15,621 nucleotides of DNA from an uncultured Schwartzia sp. (GCA_905372875.1 CAJPQU010000030.1:1-15621), one strand, 5' to 3'; positions 6,127 to 13,661 are shown, counted from the stretch's first letter. Numbers and translations are program-made. The notes: a model not told the origin generated them from the sequence alone.

Positions 6127-7818
6127 TTACACACCTGCCTTTTTCGAGAAATGGTTGATGACGAACTGCCCTAAGACGATGATGATGAGGGCGATGCCCG
6201 CCAGCGCCGCGGAGATGACCGTCTCGCCGTCCTCATTCAGGGTGTAGATGGCGACGCCGATGGTGCGCGTGGTGGGCGCGTAGAGCATGATGGACACCGT
6301 CAATTCCCGAAGCGCCGGCAGGAAGATGAGGAAGAACGCCGCGAGCATGCCGGGTTTGACTAAGGGCAGCACGATGTCCTTGAGGGATTGCCACATGGTG
6401 GCCCCGCAGGCCCGGGAAGCTTCCACCAGGGAGTCATGTACCTGCTCTAAGGCGGCGGAGTTCGCTTTCAGGGAGAAGGCCATGTAGCGGGCGATGTAGG
6501 CCACCAAGATGATCCAGACGGTGTTGTAGAGGTTGATGCCGAATTGTCCCGACCAGGCTAAAATGACGCCTAAAGCGATGACGGAGCCGGGGACGGAGAA
6601 GGGGAGCATCCCCAAAAACTCTAAAATGCTCTTTCCCCGCACCTTCATCTTGACGATGACATAGGAGATCATGACCCCGGCGAACATGGTGATGACAGCC
6701 GCCGCGAAGCCAAGCGTCACGCTGTTGAAGATGGCGTCCCGGGTGACAGCGTAGTCAAAGAGGATGAATTTGAAATTATCTAAGGAGAGGTTCTCCGGGC
6801 GGAACGCTAATCCGTAAGTTTTCAAACTGCCCACTAGGAAGATGACCGCCGTGGGGAGGAGAATGGTGAAGCCGATGTAGAGGAAGCAGAAGATCAACAT
6901 GGGCGTCTTGAGACCGCGCAGCTTCAGCTCCATGGGGCGGAAGCTCTTGCCGCCGATGATCTGATAGTGCCCCGTGTCCAAGATCCGCCGCTGGAGCCAG
7001 ATGATGAAGGCCGCCGTGATGACTAAGACGGTGGCCAGCACCGTGCCGGTGCGGATGGATTCAAAGGAACCGCCGCTCTGGTGGATGCGCTCGTAGATGA
7101 GGACGGGGATGTTGTAAATGCCGTTCTCAATGCCCAAGACGGCCACGGTGCCGAAGTGGGCCATGGAGTAGAGCATGATGAGGAGCGCCCCGGAGAGGAT
7201 GGAGGGCAGTACCAGAGGAATGGTGATCTTCCGCGTGATGGTGAAGAGCCCCGCCCCAGAGATGCGGGCCGATTCTTCCAGCGTCGGATCCATGCGCTCC
7301 AAAGCACCGCAGACCTGGATGAAGACGAAGGGAAAGAGGTACATGACCTCCACGGCGCTGATGCCTATGTAGCTGTAAATATTGAAGATGGGGCCGGTGA
7401 AGCCGAAATTCTGAACGAAGAACTGGTTGATGAAGCCCGCGTTGGGCGAGAGCAGCATCTTCCACGCCATGGCCCCGATGAAGGAAGGCAGCATGAAGGG
7501 GACGAGGAACATACCCTTCATGAATTTCTTGTGAGGAAGATCCGTTCGGGTGACCAGCCAGGCGAAGAAGGTGCCGACGATGGTGGAGCCCACCGTGGAC
7601 ATGCTGGCGATGATGAGGGAGTTGATGAGGGCCTGGTACGTTTCCGGCTGCCGCAAAATTTGAACGGCTCCCTCGAAATTAAAGTGATCCTCCACCCAGA
7701 AGGCATTGAAGAGAATCAGGAGGACGGGAAACGCCACGACGATGACGAGGATGGCGATGGACAGGAACAGGATCACCTGCGCTACGCCGAAGGATCCTTT
7801 GGCTTTTACGGCGCTCAT
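6127..7818 (-). CDS. Fused double ABC permease (FbpB / PhnU2-like)
   Basis: This 563-aa integral membrane protein carries two permease (BPD_transp_1) domains in one chain, roughly 12 membrane segments. Each half has an EAA loop that docks an ATPase: EESARISGAGLFTITRK followed by ITIPLVLPS in the first half, and VEASRACGATMWQSLKD followed by IVLPLVKPG in the second. Fused permeases of about 550 aa are typical of ferric iron (FbpB/SfuB) and of the putative 2-aminoethylphosphonate (PhnU2-type) importers. The start (ATG, 7818) overlaps the stop of the upstream ATPase by 4 bp, and the stop lies just before the next ATPase, so the genes are translationally coupled. The two EAA loops differ clearly, which fits docking by two different ATPases. 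The substrate cannot be fixed from the sequence. Confidence 0.93.
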   Translation of the reverse strand: MSAVKAKGSFGVAQVILFLSIAILVIVVAFPVLLILFNAFWVEDHFNFEGAVQILRQPETYQALINSLIIASMSTVGSTIVGTFFAWLVTRTDLPHKKFMKGMFLVPFMLPSFIGAMAWKMLLSPNAGFINQFFVQNFGFTGPIFNIYSYIGISAVEVMYLFPFVFIQVCGALERMDPTLEESARISGAGLFTITRKITIPLVLPSILSGALLIMLYSMAHFGTVAVLGIENGIYNIPVLIYERIHQSGGSFESIRTGTVLATVLVITAAFIIWLQRRILDTGHYQIIGGKSFRPMELKLRGLKTPMLIFCFLYIGFTILLPTAVIFLVGSLKTYGLAFRPENLSLDNFKFILFDYAVTRDAIFNSVTLGFAAAVITMFAGVMISYVIVKMKVRGKSILEFLGMLPFSVPGSVIALGVILAWSGQFGINLYNTVWIILVAYIARYMAFSLKANSAALEQVHDSLVEASRACGATMWQSLKDIVLPLVKPGMLAAFFLIFLPALRELTVSIMLYAPTTRTIGVAIYTLNEDGETVISAALAGIALIIIVLGQFVINHFSKKAGV

Positions 7819-8909
7819 TCGCTTAGCACCCCTTTCAGTTTATCGGCTTCAAACCAGTGGAGGGAGAGGAAGTCCACGTTGACGGGGTCTCCCGCTTTTA
7901 GAATGAGATCCCGGGCGATGGCGTGGTGGGTTTCGATGCTGGTGCGAAGGTGGGTGCCGTCGATCTCGATGAGGTAGTCCATCATGGCCCCTAAGAAATT
8001 CGCCCGACGGACGACGCCCCGCAGCCCCGGCCCGTCGTGGGCGATGGCAACGTCGGAGGGACGGAAGGCCGCCACCCATTTATCCGCGTCTCCCGTGGGT
8101 TTCTCCGTCCAAGGGATGAGCTGGGTGCCGGTGCCCACGAAGAAATTGCCGTCGTCCCGGCGGACGGCGATGAAGTTGGCGATGCCCATGAAGTTGAAGA
8201 CGAAAGGATTGACAGGCTTTTCAAAGATTTCCCAGGGGGTTCCGATCTGCTGAATGATCCCGGCGTCGTCCATGATGGCCACGCGGTCGGAGATGGCGAG
8301 GCCGATTTCCTGGTCGTGGGTGACGTAGAGGACAGTGACGCCGAGCTGGCGCTGAAGTTCTTTGATTTCAAAGCGCATTTCTTCCCGCAGGTTCGCGTCC
8401 AAGTTTGACAGCGGCTCGTCGAGGAGCATGAGGGAGGGTTTGCTGACGAGGGCGCGGGCCAGCGCTACGCGCTGCTGCTGACCGCCGGAAAGTTCCGAGG
8501 GGAGGCGCTGGTCGAGGCCGTGCATGCCCACGATGTCCACCATCTCCATCACCCGGCTCTTGATTTCGTCCTTGGGCCGCTTGGCGATCTTTAGGGGGTA
8601 AGCGATATTTTCGAAAACCGTCATGTGGGGCCATACGGCGTAGTCCTGAAACACCACGCCCAGTCCCCGGTTTTCCGGGGGAACGTCCACGCCGTCGGCG
8701 GCGTCGTAGACGGGGGTATCGTCGATGTAGATGCGCCCTGCTTCCGGCGACTCAAATCCAGCAATGAGGCGCAGCAGCACCGTCTTGCCGCAGCCCGAGG
8801 GGCCTAAGAGGGTAAAACATTCGCCTTTTTTGATGGAAAGGGACAGGTCGCGGAGTACCGGATGATCCGGGTAGCCCTTGACGATGCCGTCCAGGCGGAT
8901 ATTGTCCAT
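7815..8909 (-). CDS. ABC transporter ATPase, ferric iron / 2-aminoethylphosphonate type (first ATPase)
   Basis: This 364-aa ATPase has Walker A GPSGCGKT (36-43), a canonical signature LSGGQQQR starting at 140, Walker B LLDEP with D164/E165, D-loop SNLD and switch H198 (YVTHDQE). A TOBE-type C-terminal domain follows (about 275-355, RPSDVAIA onward). It belongs to the same family as FbpC, PotA and PhnT. The ATG start has AAAGGAGG a few nucleotides upstream. It follows the binding-protein gene by 81 bp that contain a terminator-like hairpin, and its end overlaps the permease start (ATGA). It keeps the full LSGGQ signature, in contrast to its paralogue at 5055-6122, so the two ATP sites in a mixed dimer would not be equivalent. 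Confidence 0.93.
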   Translation of the reverse strand: MDNIRLDGIVKGYPDHPVLRDLSLSIKKGECFTLLGPSGCGKTVLLRLIAGFESPEAGRIYIDDTPVYDAADGVDVPPENRGLGVVFQDYAVWPHMTVFENIAYPLKIAKRPKDEIKSRVMEMVDIVGMHGLDQRLPSELSGGQQQRVALARALVSKPSLMLLDEPLSNLDANLREEMRFEIKELQRQLGVTVLYVTHDQEIGLAISDRVAIMDDAGIIQQIGTPWEIFEKPVNPFVFNFMGIANFIAVRRDDGNFFVGTGTQLIPWTEKPTGDADKWVAAFRPSDVAIAHDGPGLRGVVRRANFLGAMMDYLIEIDGTHLRTSIETHHAIARDLILKAGDPVNVDFLSLHWFEADKLKGVLSE

Positions 8910-8936
8910 GGGGGACCTCCTTTGTGTTGGTACAAG

Positions 8937-8972
8937 AAAAACGACGGGGCGGCAACCCGTCCCGTCGTTTTT
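8937..8972 (-). terminator. Terminator-like hairpin between binding-protein and ATPase genes
   Basis: AAAAACGACGGG (8937-8948) is the exact reverse complement of CCCGTCGTTTTT (8961-8972), with a 12-nt loop. On the minus strand it lies about 18 nt after the binding-protein stop and ends in TTTTTCTT. Since no promoter is seen before the ATPase gene, it is likely a partial terminator or mRNA-stabilising end. Such hairpins make the binding protein more abundant than the membrane parts. Confidence 0.75.
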
Positions 8973-8990
8973 GACGGATTTGTCACTGGC

Positions 8991-10034
8991 TTATTTTTTG
9001 CCGATGATTTCCGTGAATTCCTTGATGGTTGCTTCCTTGTGAGGAAGAATTTCGGTGTAGACGACTTTGATACCGTTCTTTAAGGCATCCTGAGGCGTCG
9101 GGAGATGGAACTTCGGATCCTGCTTCACGTCCGTTCTGACTGGCACCGTACCGGCGTCGGAGACCTTCTGCTGGGCTTCCTGGCTCAGGAGATAGTCCAC
9201 GAATTTTTTCGCCGCGTCGATATTGGAAGAATTTTTGAAGATGGCCACCGGGCTAGGCACCATGAGAAGCTCCGGCGGATACACCATAGCTAAGTGCGCT
9301 CCTTTGGCAATCTTGCTGTTGGTGATATAGTCGACGCCGAGGCAGGCGGAAAGCTCACCGGCGGAGGTGTCGTCTATGACTTGGCCGGACCCCTTGCCGA
9401 TGCGGGTGCCGTTTTCGTGCAGGCGGTTAAAATATTCCCAGCCGAACTGCTTCTGGAGGAGCGCTACGCTCATGTAGGAAGTGCCGGAGAGAGCCGGATC
9501 GGCGATGCCGAAGGCGTTCTTATACTCTGGCTTCGTTGCCAGATCCTCCCAAGCCGTGGGCGGTTCTTTCACCTTGTCCGTGTTGATGACGATGCCCAGC
9601 GTACCCAGGCGGGCCGCCGTAAAGGAACCGTCGTAGTCATCTAAGGGGTTTAAGATTTCGTTGAAATTTGAGGGCGTGTAATTCTCAAGAATGCCGTCTT
9701 TCTTCATCTGGTAGAAGTCAGGGACTTCGCTGGTCCAGATGACATCGGCTAAAATTTTGCCGCTCTGGCGTTCGGCGGCGATCTTCGCCATCAGTTTGCC
9801 GGCGCCCGCGGACTGGTAGTCCACCTCAATGTCCGGGTACTTCTTCTTGAATCCTTCCACGATGCCGCTGATCAGGGCTTCCTTCATAGACGTGTAGATG
9901 ACGAGTTTCTGCTTGCCCGAAGCGGATCCCGAGCCGCTTCCCGCCTGCTTCGGCCCACCGCCGCAGCCCGCGAAGAGCGCCGTCGAAAGCGCCATGACCA
10001 GCATGAGCAACAGAGCCATACCTTTTTTACGCAT
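8991..10034 (-). CDS. Lipoprotein substrate-binding protein, ferric iron / phosphonate type (family 1)
   Basis: This 347-aa extracytoplasmic binding protein feeds the importer encoded downstream. It has a signal peptide with lipobox LFAGC (lipidated C24), then a Gly/Ser-rich tether to about residue 40. A periplasmic-binding-protein fold follows, beginning KLVIYTSMKEALISGIVEGF, a typical opening of AfuA/FbpA/PhnS-like proteins. Ferric-binding FbpA proteins use a Tyr-Tyr pair late in the chain. By my alignment the matching place reads LGVDYITN (D235-Y236), with only one tyrosine. This argues mildly against classical Fe(III) binding. No phosphonate-degradation gene is in the window to support the alternative. 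The ATG start has GGGAGGGG 8 nt upstream. It is the first gene of the operon with a strong promoter and a dyad in the leader. Confidence 0.9.
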   Translation of the reverse strand: MRKKGMALLLMLVMALSTALFAGCGGGPKQAGSGSGSASGKQKLVIYTSMKEALISGIVEGFKKKYPDIEVDYQSAGAGKLMAKIAAERQSGKILADVIWTSEVPDFYQMKKDGILENYTPSNFNEILNPLDDYDGSFTAARLGTLGIVINTDKVKEPPTAWEDLATKPEYKNAFGIADPALSGTSYMSVALLQKQFGWEYFNRLHENGTRIGKGSGQVIDDTSAGELSACLGVDYITNSKIAKGAHLAMVYPPELLMVPSPVAIFKNSSNIDAAKKFVDYLLSQEAQQKVSDAGTVPVRTDVKQDPKFHLPTPQDALKNGIKVVYTEILPHKEATIKEFTEIIGKK

Positions 10035-10073
10035 ACCGTAAACCCCTCCCGTAAAAATGTTTTTCTCTGCCTA

Positions 10074-10092
10074 ACAGGGAAAATTTCCCTGT
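10074..10092 (-). promoter_or_regulatory. Palindromic dyad in the leader of the ABC operon
   Basis: ACAGGGAAAATTTCCCTGT is a perfect 9-bp inverted repeat around one base. It lies roughly 17-35 nt downstream of the predicted transcription start and about 40 nt before the start codon of the binding-protein gene. There is no U-tract after it, so an operator (metal- or substrate-responsive repressor) is more likely than a terminator. It does not match a Fur box or a DtxR/IdeR box as I know them. Confidence 0.5.
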
Positions 10093-10115
10093 CAGACAAT
10101 TCAATTTCAGCCTTC

Positions 10116-10144
10116 ATTATAATCTCCTCCGCCCCATAAGTCAA
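10116..10144 (-). promoter_or_regulatory. Promoter of the ABC importer operon
   Basis: On the minus strand, TTGACT (10144-10139), a 17-bp spacer and a perfect TATAAT (10121-10116). The start would be near 10109, giving a leader of about 75 nt before the ATG at 10034. Confidence 0.8.
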
Positions 10145-10341
10145 CGGGGGGAATACCGGTTAAATCAACGTTTTACACCTTTTCCCACTCATTCGCTTAT
10201 GCCTCTGGGGCATAATTTTCCCGGCCGCGGTCAGACGCTTGACGAGAGGAAAAAGCGCTCGTGCTTTTGCCGTCGGATCGCAAAACGGCAGGAAATTCCC
10301 GCGGTTTTAGCGAATAGTGATGAAAGTGAAGGAGGCGTGTC

Positions 10342-12051
10342 ATGGGGATTGGACAGGAGAAAAAAAGAGAGTGGCTGGAAACGGCGGAACGCTTTTTTGC
10401 GGCGGGAGATTTCAAGGCCATGCGGGCCTGTGCCCGAGAAATCTTGACCCATGATTTGGATGATTTGGACGGCCTGGCCCTCTTTGCCCAGGCCTCCCTT
10501 TATCTGGGGGAAGAGGATCAGGCCCGGCGTTTTATTTCCCGGGTGCTGTCCGCTGATCCGCAGCACTGGCGGATGCTTTTAGTGGCGGGAGAAGCGGCTG
10601 TCGCTGATTTCGCTCTGTATCAGGGGATGCCATATTTAGAACGGCTCTGGCATTTGGGAGAGGCACGAACGGGCGAGATCTCACCAGCGGAGAGGAGTAT
10701 TCTGCTGCGGGCGGGGAGTCTTTTGGCGGACGCGTATTATCTGCTGGCCCGGCCGGAAGAGGCGGCAGAGATGTGCTTTGCCCTGAGCGCCTGTGCGGTG
10801 GAGACGGAGAAAAAAGCGGAGTTTTACGGGAAAGGGCTCTTTCTCATGAATTATCGGGCCGCTGACAGCCATACCACCGCTCGACGGGAACGCTACAACG
10901 CTTTTTTTGGCGCGAAGGTCACCCTGCCCCATACCCGGCCCCAAGGTGTGCCTAAGCGCAAGCTGCGCATCGGCTATTTATCGCCGGATTTTCGCCGGCA
11001 CGCGGTGGCCCATTTTTTGACGCCCTTTCTGCGGGATTACAGCAAACTGGATTTTAACGTCTACTGTTACCAGCGGGGGGCAGCGGATAAGGTGACTCGG
11101 CGCTTTCGCCGCTTCGCGGCGGTGTGGCGCGATGTGAGCGAGCTTACGAATAAAGAAACGGCGCGGCAGATCTTTGAGGATAAGATCGACATCTTAGTGG
11201 ATTTTTCCGGTCATTCCCAAGGTTCCTGTCTCCCCGTCATGGCGTTGAAGCCAGCTCCGATCCAGATCTCGGCCATCGGCGATATCCATACCACAGGCCT
11301 GCGGGAGATGGATTACTTCTTGTCCGACATGACCTGCCTGCCGCCGGGAAAACCGGTGCGCGGCTTTACGGAGCGGATCGCACTTCTCCCTTACTGCCAT
11401 CTCTGCTACGCTCCGGAAATTATCGGCGAACTGCCCCCGGTGGGTGGGGAACCTCCCGTGGTGAAGAATGGCTTTGTCACTTTCGGGAGCTTCAATAATT
11501 TCGCCAAAGTCAGCCGGGAGACGCTGCTTCTTTGGCGCGGTGTCTTAGAGGCGCTGCCGGAGGCTCGCTTCATTATAAAAGGAAAGATTGCCAGCATCCC
11601 CGACGGCCGGGCGGAAGTCGTATCGCGCCTTCAGGGTATCGGTATTGATCCGGCGCGGGTGGAGCTTCGCCCTTACAGTCCCGATTATCTGGAACAGTAT
11701 GCCGATGTGGATATTGCTCTCGATACGACCCCCTACAACGGGGGACTCACCACCTGCGAGGCCCTCGTCATGGGCGTTCCCGTGATCAGCCTGCGGGGAA
11801 CGACCCACGCGTCCCGCTACGGAGCGACGATTTTGGAGCACGCTGGACTGCCGGAGCTGGTGGCGGAAAACGGCGCGGAGTACGTGAAAAAGGCCCTTCG
11901 TGTCGCCCGATCACTTCCCATCCTCCGGAAATTTCATGCCAATCTCCGCCAGGTGCTGCGTTCGTCGCGTCTCATGGACGGTTCGGCGTACATGAAGGAC
12001 ATGGAAGATCTCTACCGGGGACTTTGGCGGACGTATTGCGGCGAGGGGTAA
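10342..12051 (+). CDS. TPR / GT41 glycosyltransferase (SPINDLY / O-GlcNAc transferase-like)
   Basis: This 569-aa protein is probably a cytoplasmic transferase that adds a sugar from a nucleotide donor to protein side chains. The N-terminal part (about 8-170) is helical with TPR-like repeats, for example the AERFFAAGDFKAM and ASLYLGEEDQARRF helices. The GT41 catalytic part runs from about 206 to 560. RIGYLSPDFRRHAVAHF holds H220, which aligns with a catalytic histidine of human OGT. DILVDFSGHSQG and KPAPIQISAIGDIHTTG follow. FGSFNNFAKVSRETLLLW contains K389, matching the OGT lysine that contacts UDP. DTTPYNGGLTTCEALVMG and GTTHASRYGATILEHAGL form the donor-binding end. The usual GYPGT segment reads GDIHT. 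The ATG start has AAGGAGG upstream. The next gene is a YjfB-type motility protein, so flagellin or another surface protein is a possible acceptor; this is inference. Confidence 0.9.
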   Translation: MGIGQEKKREWLETAERFFAAGDFKAMRACAREILTHDLDDLDGLALFAQASLYLGEEDQARRFISRVLSADPQHWRMLLVAGEAAVADFALYQGMPYLERLWHLGEARTGEISPAERSILLRAGSLLADAYYLLARPEEAAEMCFALSACAVETEKKAEFYGKGLFLMNYRAADSHTTARRERYNAFFGAKVTLPHTRPQGVPKRKLRIGYLSPDFRRHAVAHFLTPFLRDYSKLDFNVYCYQRGAADKVTRRFRRFAAVWRDVSELTNKETARQIFEDKIDILVDFSGHSQGSCLPVMALKPAPIQISAIGDIHTTGLREMDYFLSDMTCLPPGKPVRGFTERIALLPYCHLCYAPEIIGELPPVGGEPPVVKNGFVTFGSFNNFAKVSRETLLLWRGVLEALPEARFIIKGKIASIPDGRAEVVSRLQGIGIDPARVELRPYSPDYLEQYADVDIALDTTPYNGGLTTCEALVMGVPVISLRGTTHASRYGATILEHAGLPELVAENGAEYVKKALRVARSLPILRKFHANLRQVLRSSRLMDGSAYMKDMEDLYRGLWRTYCGEG

Positions 12052-12102
12052 AAAACGTGATTTCATAGGGCGTTGGGCGAAAATAAATCAGGGAAATAAA
12101 GA

Positions 12103-12131
12103 TTGCACTTTTCTTCTGTTTCCATTATAAT
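12103..12131 (+). promoter_or_regulatory. Promoter for the YjfB-like gene
   Basis: TTGCAC (12103-12108), 17-bp spacer and a perfect TATAAT (12126-12131), about 40 bp before the ATG. This is a sigma-A type promoter; I saw no sigma-28 (flagellar) promoter here. Confidence 0.75.
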
Positions 12132-12172
12132 ATAAGAAGTATCGAAGTTTTTAGAGTGAGGGGGAGAACGTT

Positions 12173-12364
12173 ATGGATCTTACTATGGGCATCGCGTCGC
12201 TGAGCGTCGGCCTGACGGAGGCAAAGACTCAACAGGGCCTGCAGCTCTCGATGATGAAAAAAGCGATGGACATGGCGGGAGAAGGCGTGGAGGAACTCTT
12301 GGCGGCTACCGGCCCGGCGAGCCTCGACCCGAACCTGGGGACGACGGTCGACGTGCAGGCTTGA
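12173..12364 (+). CDS. YjfB-family putative motility protein
   Basis: This 63-aa protein matches the small YjfB_motility family known from flagellated Bacillota. The pattern is clear: a short N-terminus (MGIASLSVGLTEA), a central helix with QQGLQLSMMKKAMDMAGE, and a C-terminal end with PNLGTTVDVQA, like the LG..ID(V/L)xA ending of B. subtilis YjfB. No cysteine, signal peptide or membrane segment is present. The biochemical role is unknown; the family is named for its link with motility genes. The start is ATG with GAGGGGGAG upstream and a good promoter of its own. It sits between a GT41 glycosyltransferase and a zinc-ribbon protein. No terminator follows, so it is probably co-transcribed with the zinc-ribbon gene. 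A bulged hairpin (GGAGGGCGG 12397-12405 with CCGCCTCC 12411-12418) lies between them. Confidence 0.85.
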   Translation: MDLTMGIASLSVGLTEAKTQQGLQLSMMKKAMDMAGEGVEELLAATGPASLDPNLGTTVDVQA

Positions 12365-12442
12365 GCCGTCGGGCGACACCTGCGAAGAGCAGCAGCGGAG
12401 GGCGGATATACCGCCTCCAAACAAAGGTGAGGGGATTTTTGA

Positions 12443-12736
12443 ATGGCATTTGAGGACAAGACGTTGGTATGCAAGGACTGCGGGAACGAGTTCATCTTCA
12501 GCGCAGGGGAACAGGAATTTTACGCGGAGAAGGGCTTCGAGAACGAACCGGCCCGCTGCCGTGACTGCCGCGACAAACGCCGCCGCTCCCGGGACGGCGG
12601 AGAGCGCGAACCGCGCCAGATGTTCACGGTGATCTGTGCGGAATGTGGCAATGAGACGCAGGTACCTTTCGAACCGAAGGATGATCGCCCGGTTTATTGC
12701 CGCGATTGTTTCAACAAACGCCGGGAGCTTAACTGA
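12443..12736 (+). CDS. Double zinc-ribbon protein of unknown function (zf-trcl type)
   Basis: This 97-aa protein holds two four-cysteine zinc sites. The first uses C10, C13, C39 and C42 (DKTLVCKDCGNEF, GEQEFYAEKGF, CRDCRDKRR), the pattern of the probable zinc-ribbon domain family zf-trcl. The second uses C65, C68, C86 and C89 (VICAECGNETQVPF, VYCRDCFNKRR). Both ribbons end in a basic stretch (RDKRRRSR and NKRRELN) that could contact nucleic acid. The linker is Arg/Glu/Gly-rich. The start is ATG with AAAGGTGAGG upstream. It follows the YjfB-like gene by 78 bp and is likely in the same transcript. The family has no settled function; a nucleic-acid or ribosome-related role is inference from the basic zinc ribbons. 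Confidence 0.85.
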   Translation: MAFEDKTLVCKDCGNEFIFSAGEQEFYAEKGFENEPARCRDCRDKRRRSRDGGEREPRQMFTVICAECGNETQVPFEPKDDRPVYCRDCFNKRRELN

Positions 12737-12753
12737 CGTTTTGATTCGACGGG

Positions 12754-12837
12754 TCGCGGGATTGACGATGTGATTGCGGTTTCCCGCGATGGGTGGCGGC
12801 AAAGGAGTTCGGATGATGTCCGGGCTCCTTTGTGCAT
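12754..12837 (+). terminator. Tandem hairpins before the amino-acid binding-protein gene
   Basis: Two stems follow each other: TCGCGGGA (12754-12761) with TCCCGCGA (12782-12789), and CAAAGGAG (12800-12807) with CTCCTTTG (12825-12832) enclosing an inner CGG/CCG stem. The second is followed by only a broken T-run (TGCATTTATTT). They may end the yjfB/zinc-ribbon transcript or form the leader of the next gene. No clear promoter is visible between them and that gene. Confidence 0.45.
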
Positions 12838-12860
12838 TTATTTACGAGGAGGTTTTCTGA

Positions 12861-13661
12861 ATGAAACGATGGATTGTACTGTGCATGGCGGCTCTCCTGT
12901 CTTTCTCGCTTTTGGCGGCGGGCTGCGGCGGTTCAGAAAAGAAAGCGGAAACACCAGCATCTTCCGGCGGCGCGGCGAAGGTTCTGCGGGTGGGGACGAA
13001 TGCGGATTTTGCCCCCTTTGAATTCCAGGATGTCAGCGGCAAGGAATATCAGGGCTTCGATATGGATCTCATCCGCGCTATCGCCAAAGAGATGGGCTAT
13101 CAGGCCGACATCCAGAACATCAATTTCGACGGCCTCATCCCGGCCATGGAGTCCGGTAATTTGGACGTCATCATCGCCGGCATGAGCATCAACGACGAAC
13201 GCCGTCAGAAGGTGGAGTTCTCGGATCCGTACTATAAGTCTGGTCTCACCATCATCGTCAAGAAAGACAATACGGCAATCCAGAGATTTTCTGATCTCGT
13301 CGGCAAGCGGGTGGCCGTCCAGATCGGTACCACCAGCGCCAAGGAAGTCCGGAAAATTGAGGGCGTCGAAATCCGGGAGTTCAATAGTTCCGCCGAAACG
13401 TTCTTGGAGCTTCGGGCCGGCGGCGTGGACGCCGTGGTCAATGATCGTCCGGTGAACGACTATTACATCGCCAAGAGCGGTATCACCGACGTCCGCGCTT
13501 TAAATGAGCTATTGACGTCCGAGGATTACGGCATCGCCATGTCGAAGAAGAATCCCGAACTGGCGAAAGAGGTCAATGCCGCGCTCAAGAAACTGCGGGA
13601 AAACGGCGAGTACGACAAGATTTATAAGAAGTGGTTCGGTACGGCCAGCCAGGGGAAATAA
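12861..13661 (+). CDS. Lipoprotein substrate-binding protein, polar amino acid type
   Basis: This 266-aa extracytoplasmic lipoprotein belongs to the family 3 binding proteins (GlnH/ArtJ/FliY type, SBP_bac_3). The signal peptide ends in lipobox LAAGC (C22) and is followed by a short Ser/Gly-rich tether. The mature domain starts VLRVGTNADFAPFEF and continues GFDMDLIRAIAKEMG, SGNLDVIIAGMSINDERR, EFSDPYY, VGKRVAVQIGTTSAKE, VDAVVNDRPVNDYY and ENGEYDKIYKKWFG, all classic for the family. The Arg of the NDERR segment is the expected ligand carboxylate contact. The exact amino acid cannot be told. The start is ATG with GAGGAGG upstream. No permease or ATPase gene of the matching type is adjacent, so it either serves a transporter encoded elsewhere or acts as a receptor. 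I saw no clear terminator after it. Confidence 0.92.
   Translation: MKRWIVLCMAALLSFSLLAAGCGGSEKKAETPASSGGAAKVLRVGTNADFAPFEFQDVSGKEYQGFDMDLIRAIAKEMGYQADIQNINFDGLIPAMESGNLDVIIAGMSINDERRQKVEFSDPYYKSGLTIIVKKDNTAIQRFSDLVGKRVAVQIGTTSAKEVRKIEGVEIREFNSSAETFLELRAGGVDAVVNDRPVNDYYIAKSGITDVRALNELLTSEDYGIAMSKKNPELAKEVNAALKKLRENGEYDKIYKKWFGTASQGK

Noticed and set aside
7081..7977. Open frame of 298 codons on the plus strand opposite the permease gene
   Set aside because: It is very rich in Asp, Glu, Gly and His, with no domain pattern; the mirror of the membrane-protein codons.
10197..10341. Possible promoter or small gene before the GT41 gene
   Set aside because: A weak hairpin (TATGCC/GGCATA, about 10199-10214) and a TTGACG are present, but no matching -10 at the right distance and no convincing small frame.
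12125..12802. Open frame of 225 codons on the minus strand
   Set aside because: It covers the yjfB-like and zinc-ribbon genes antisense; those two show clear family patterns and ribosome binding sites.
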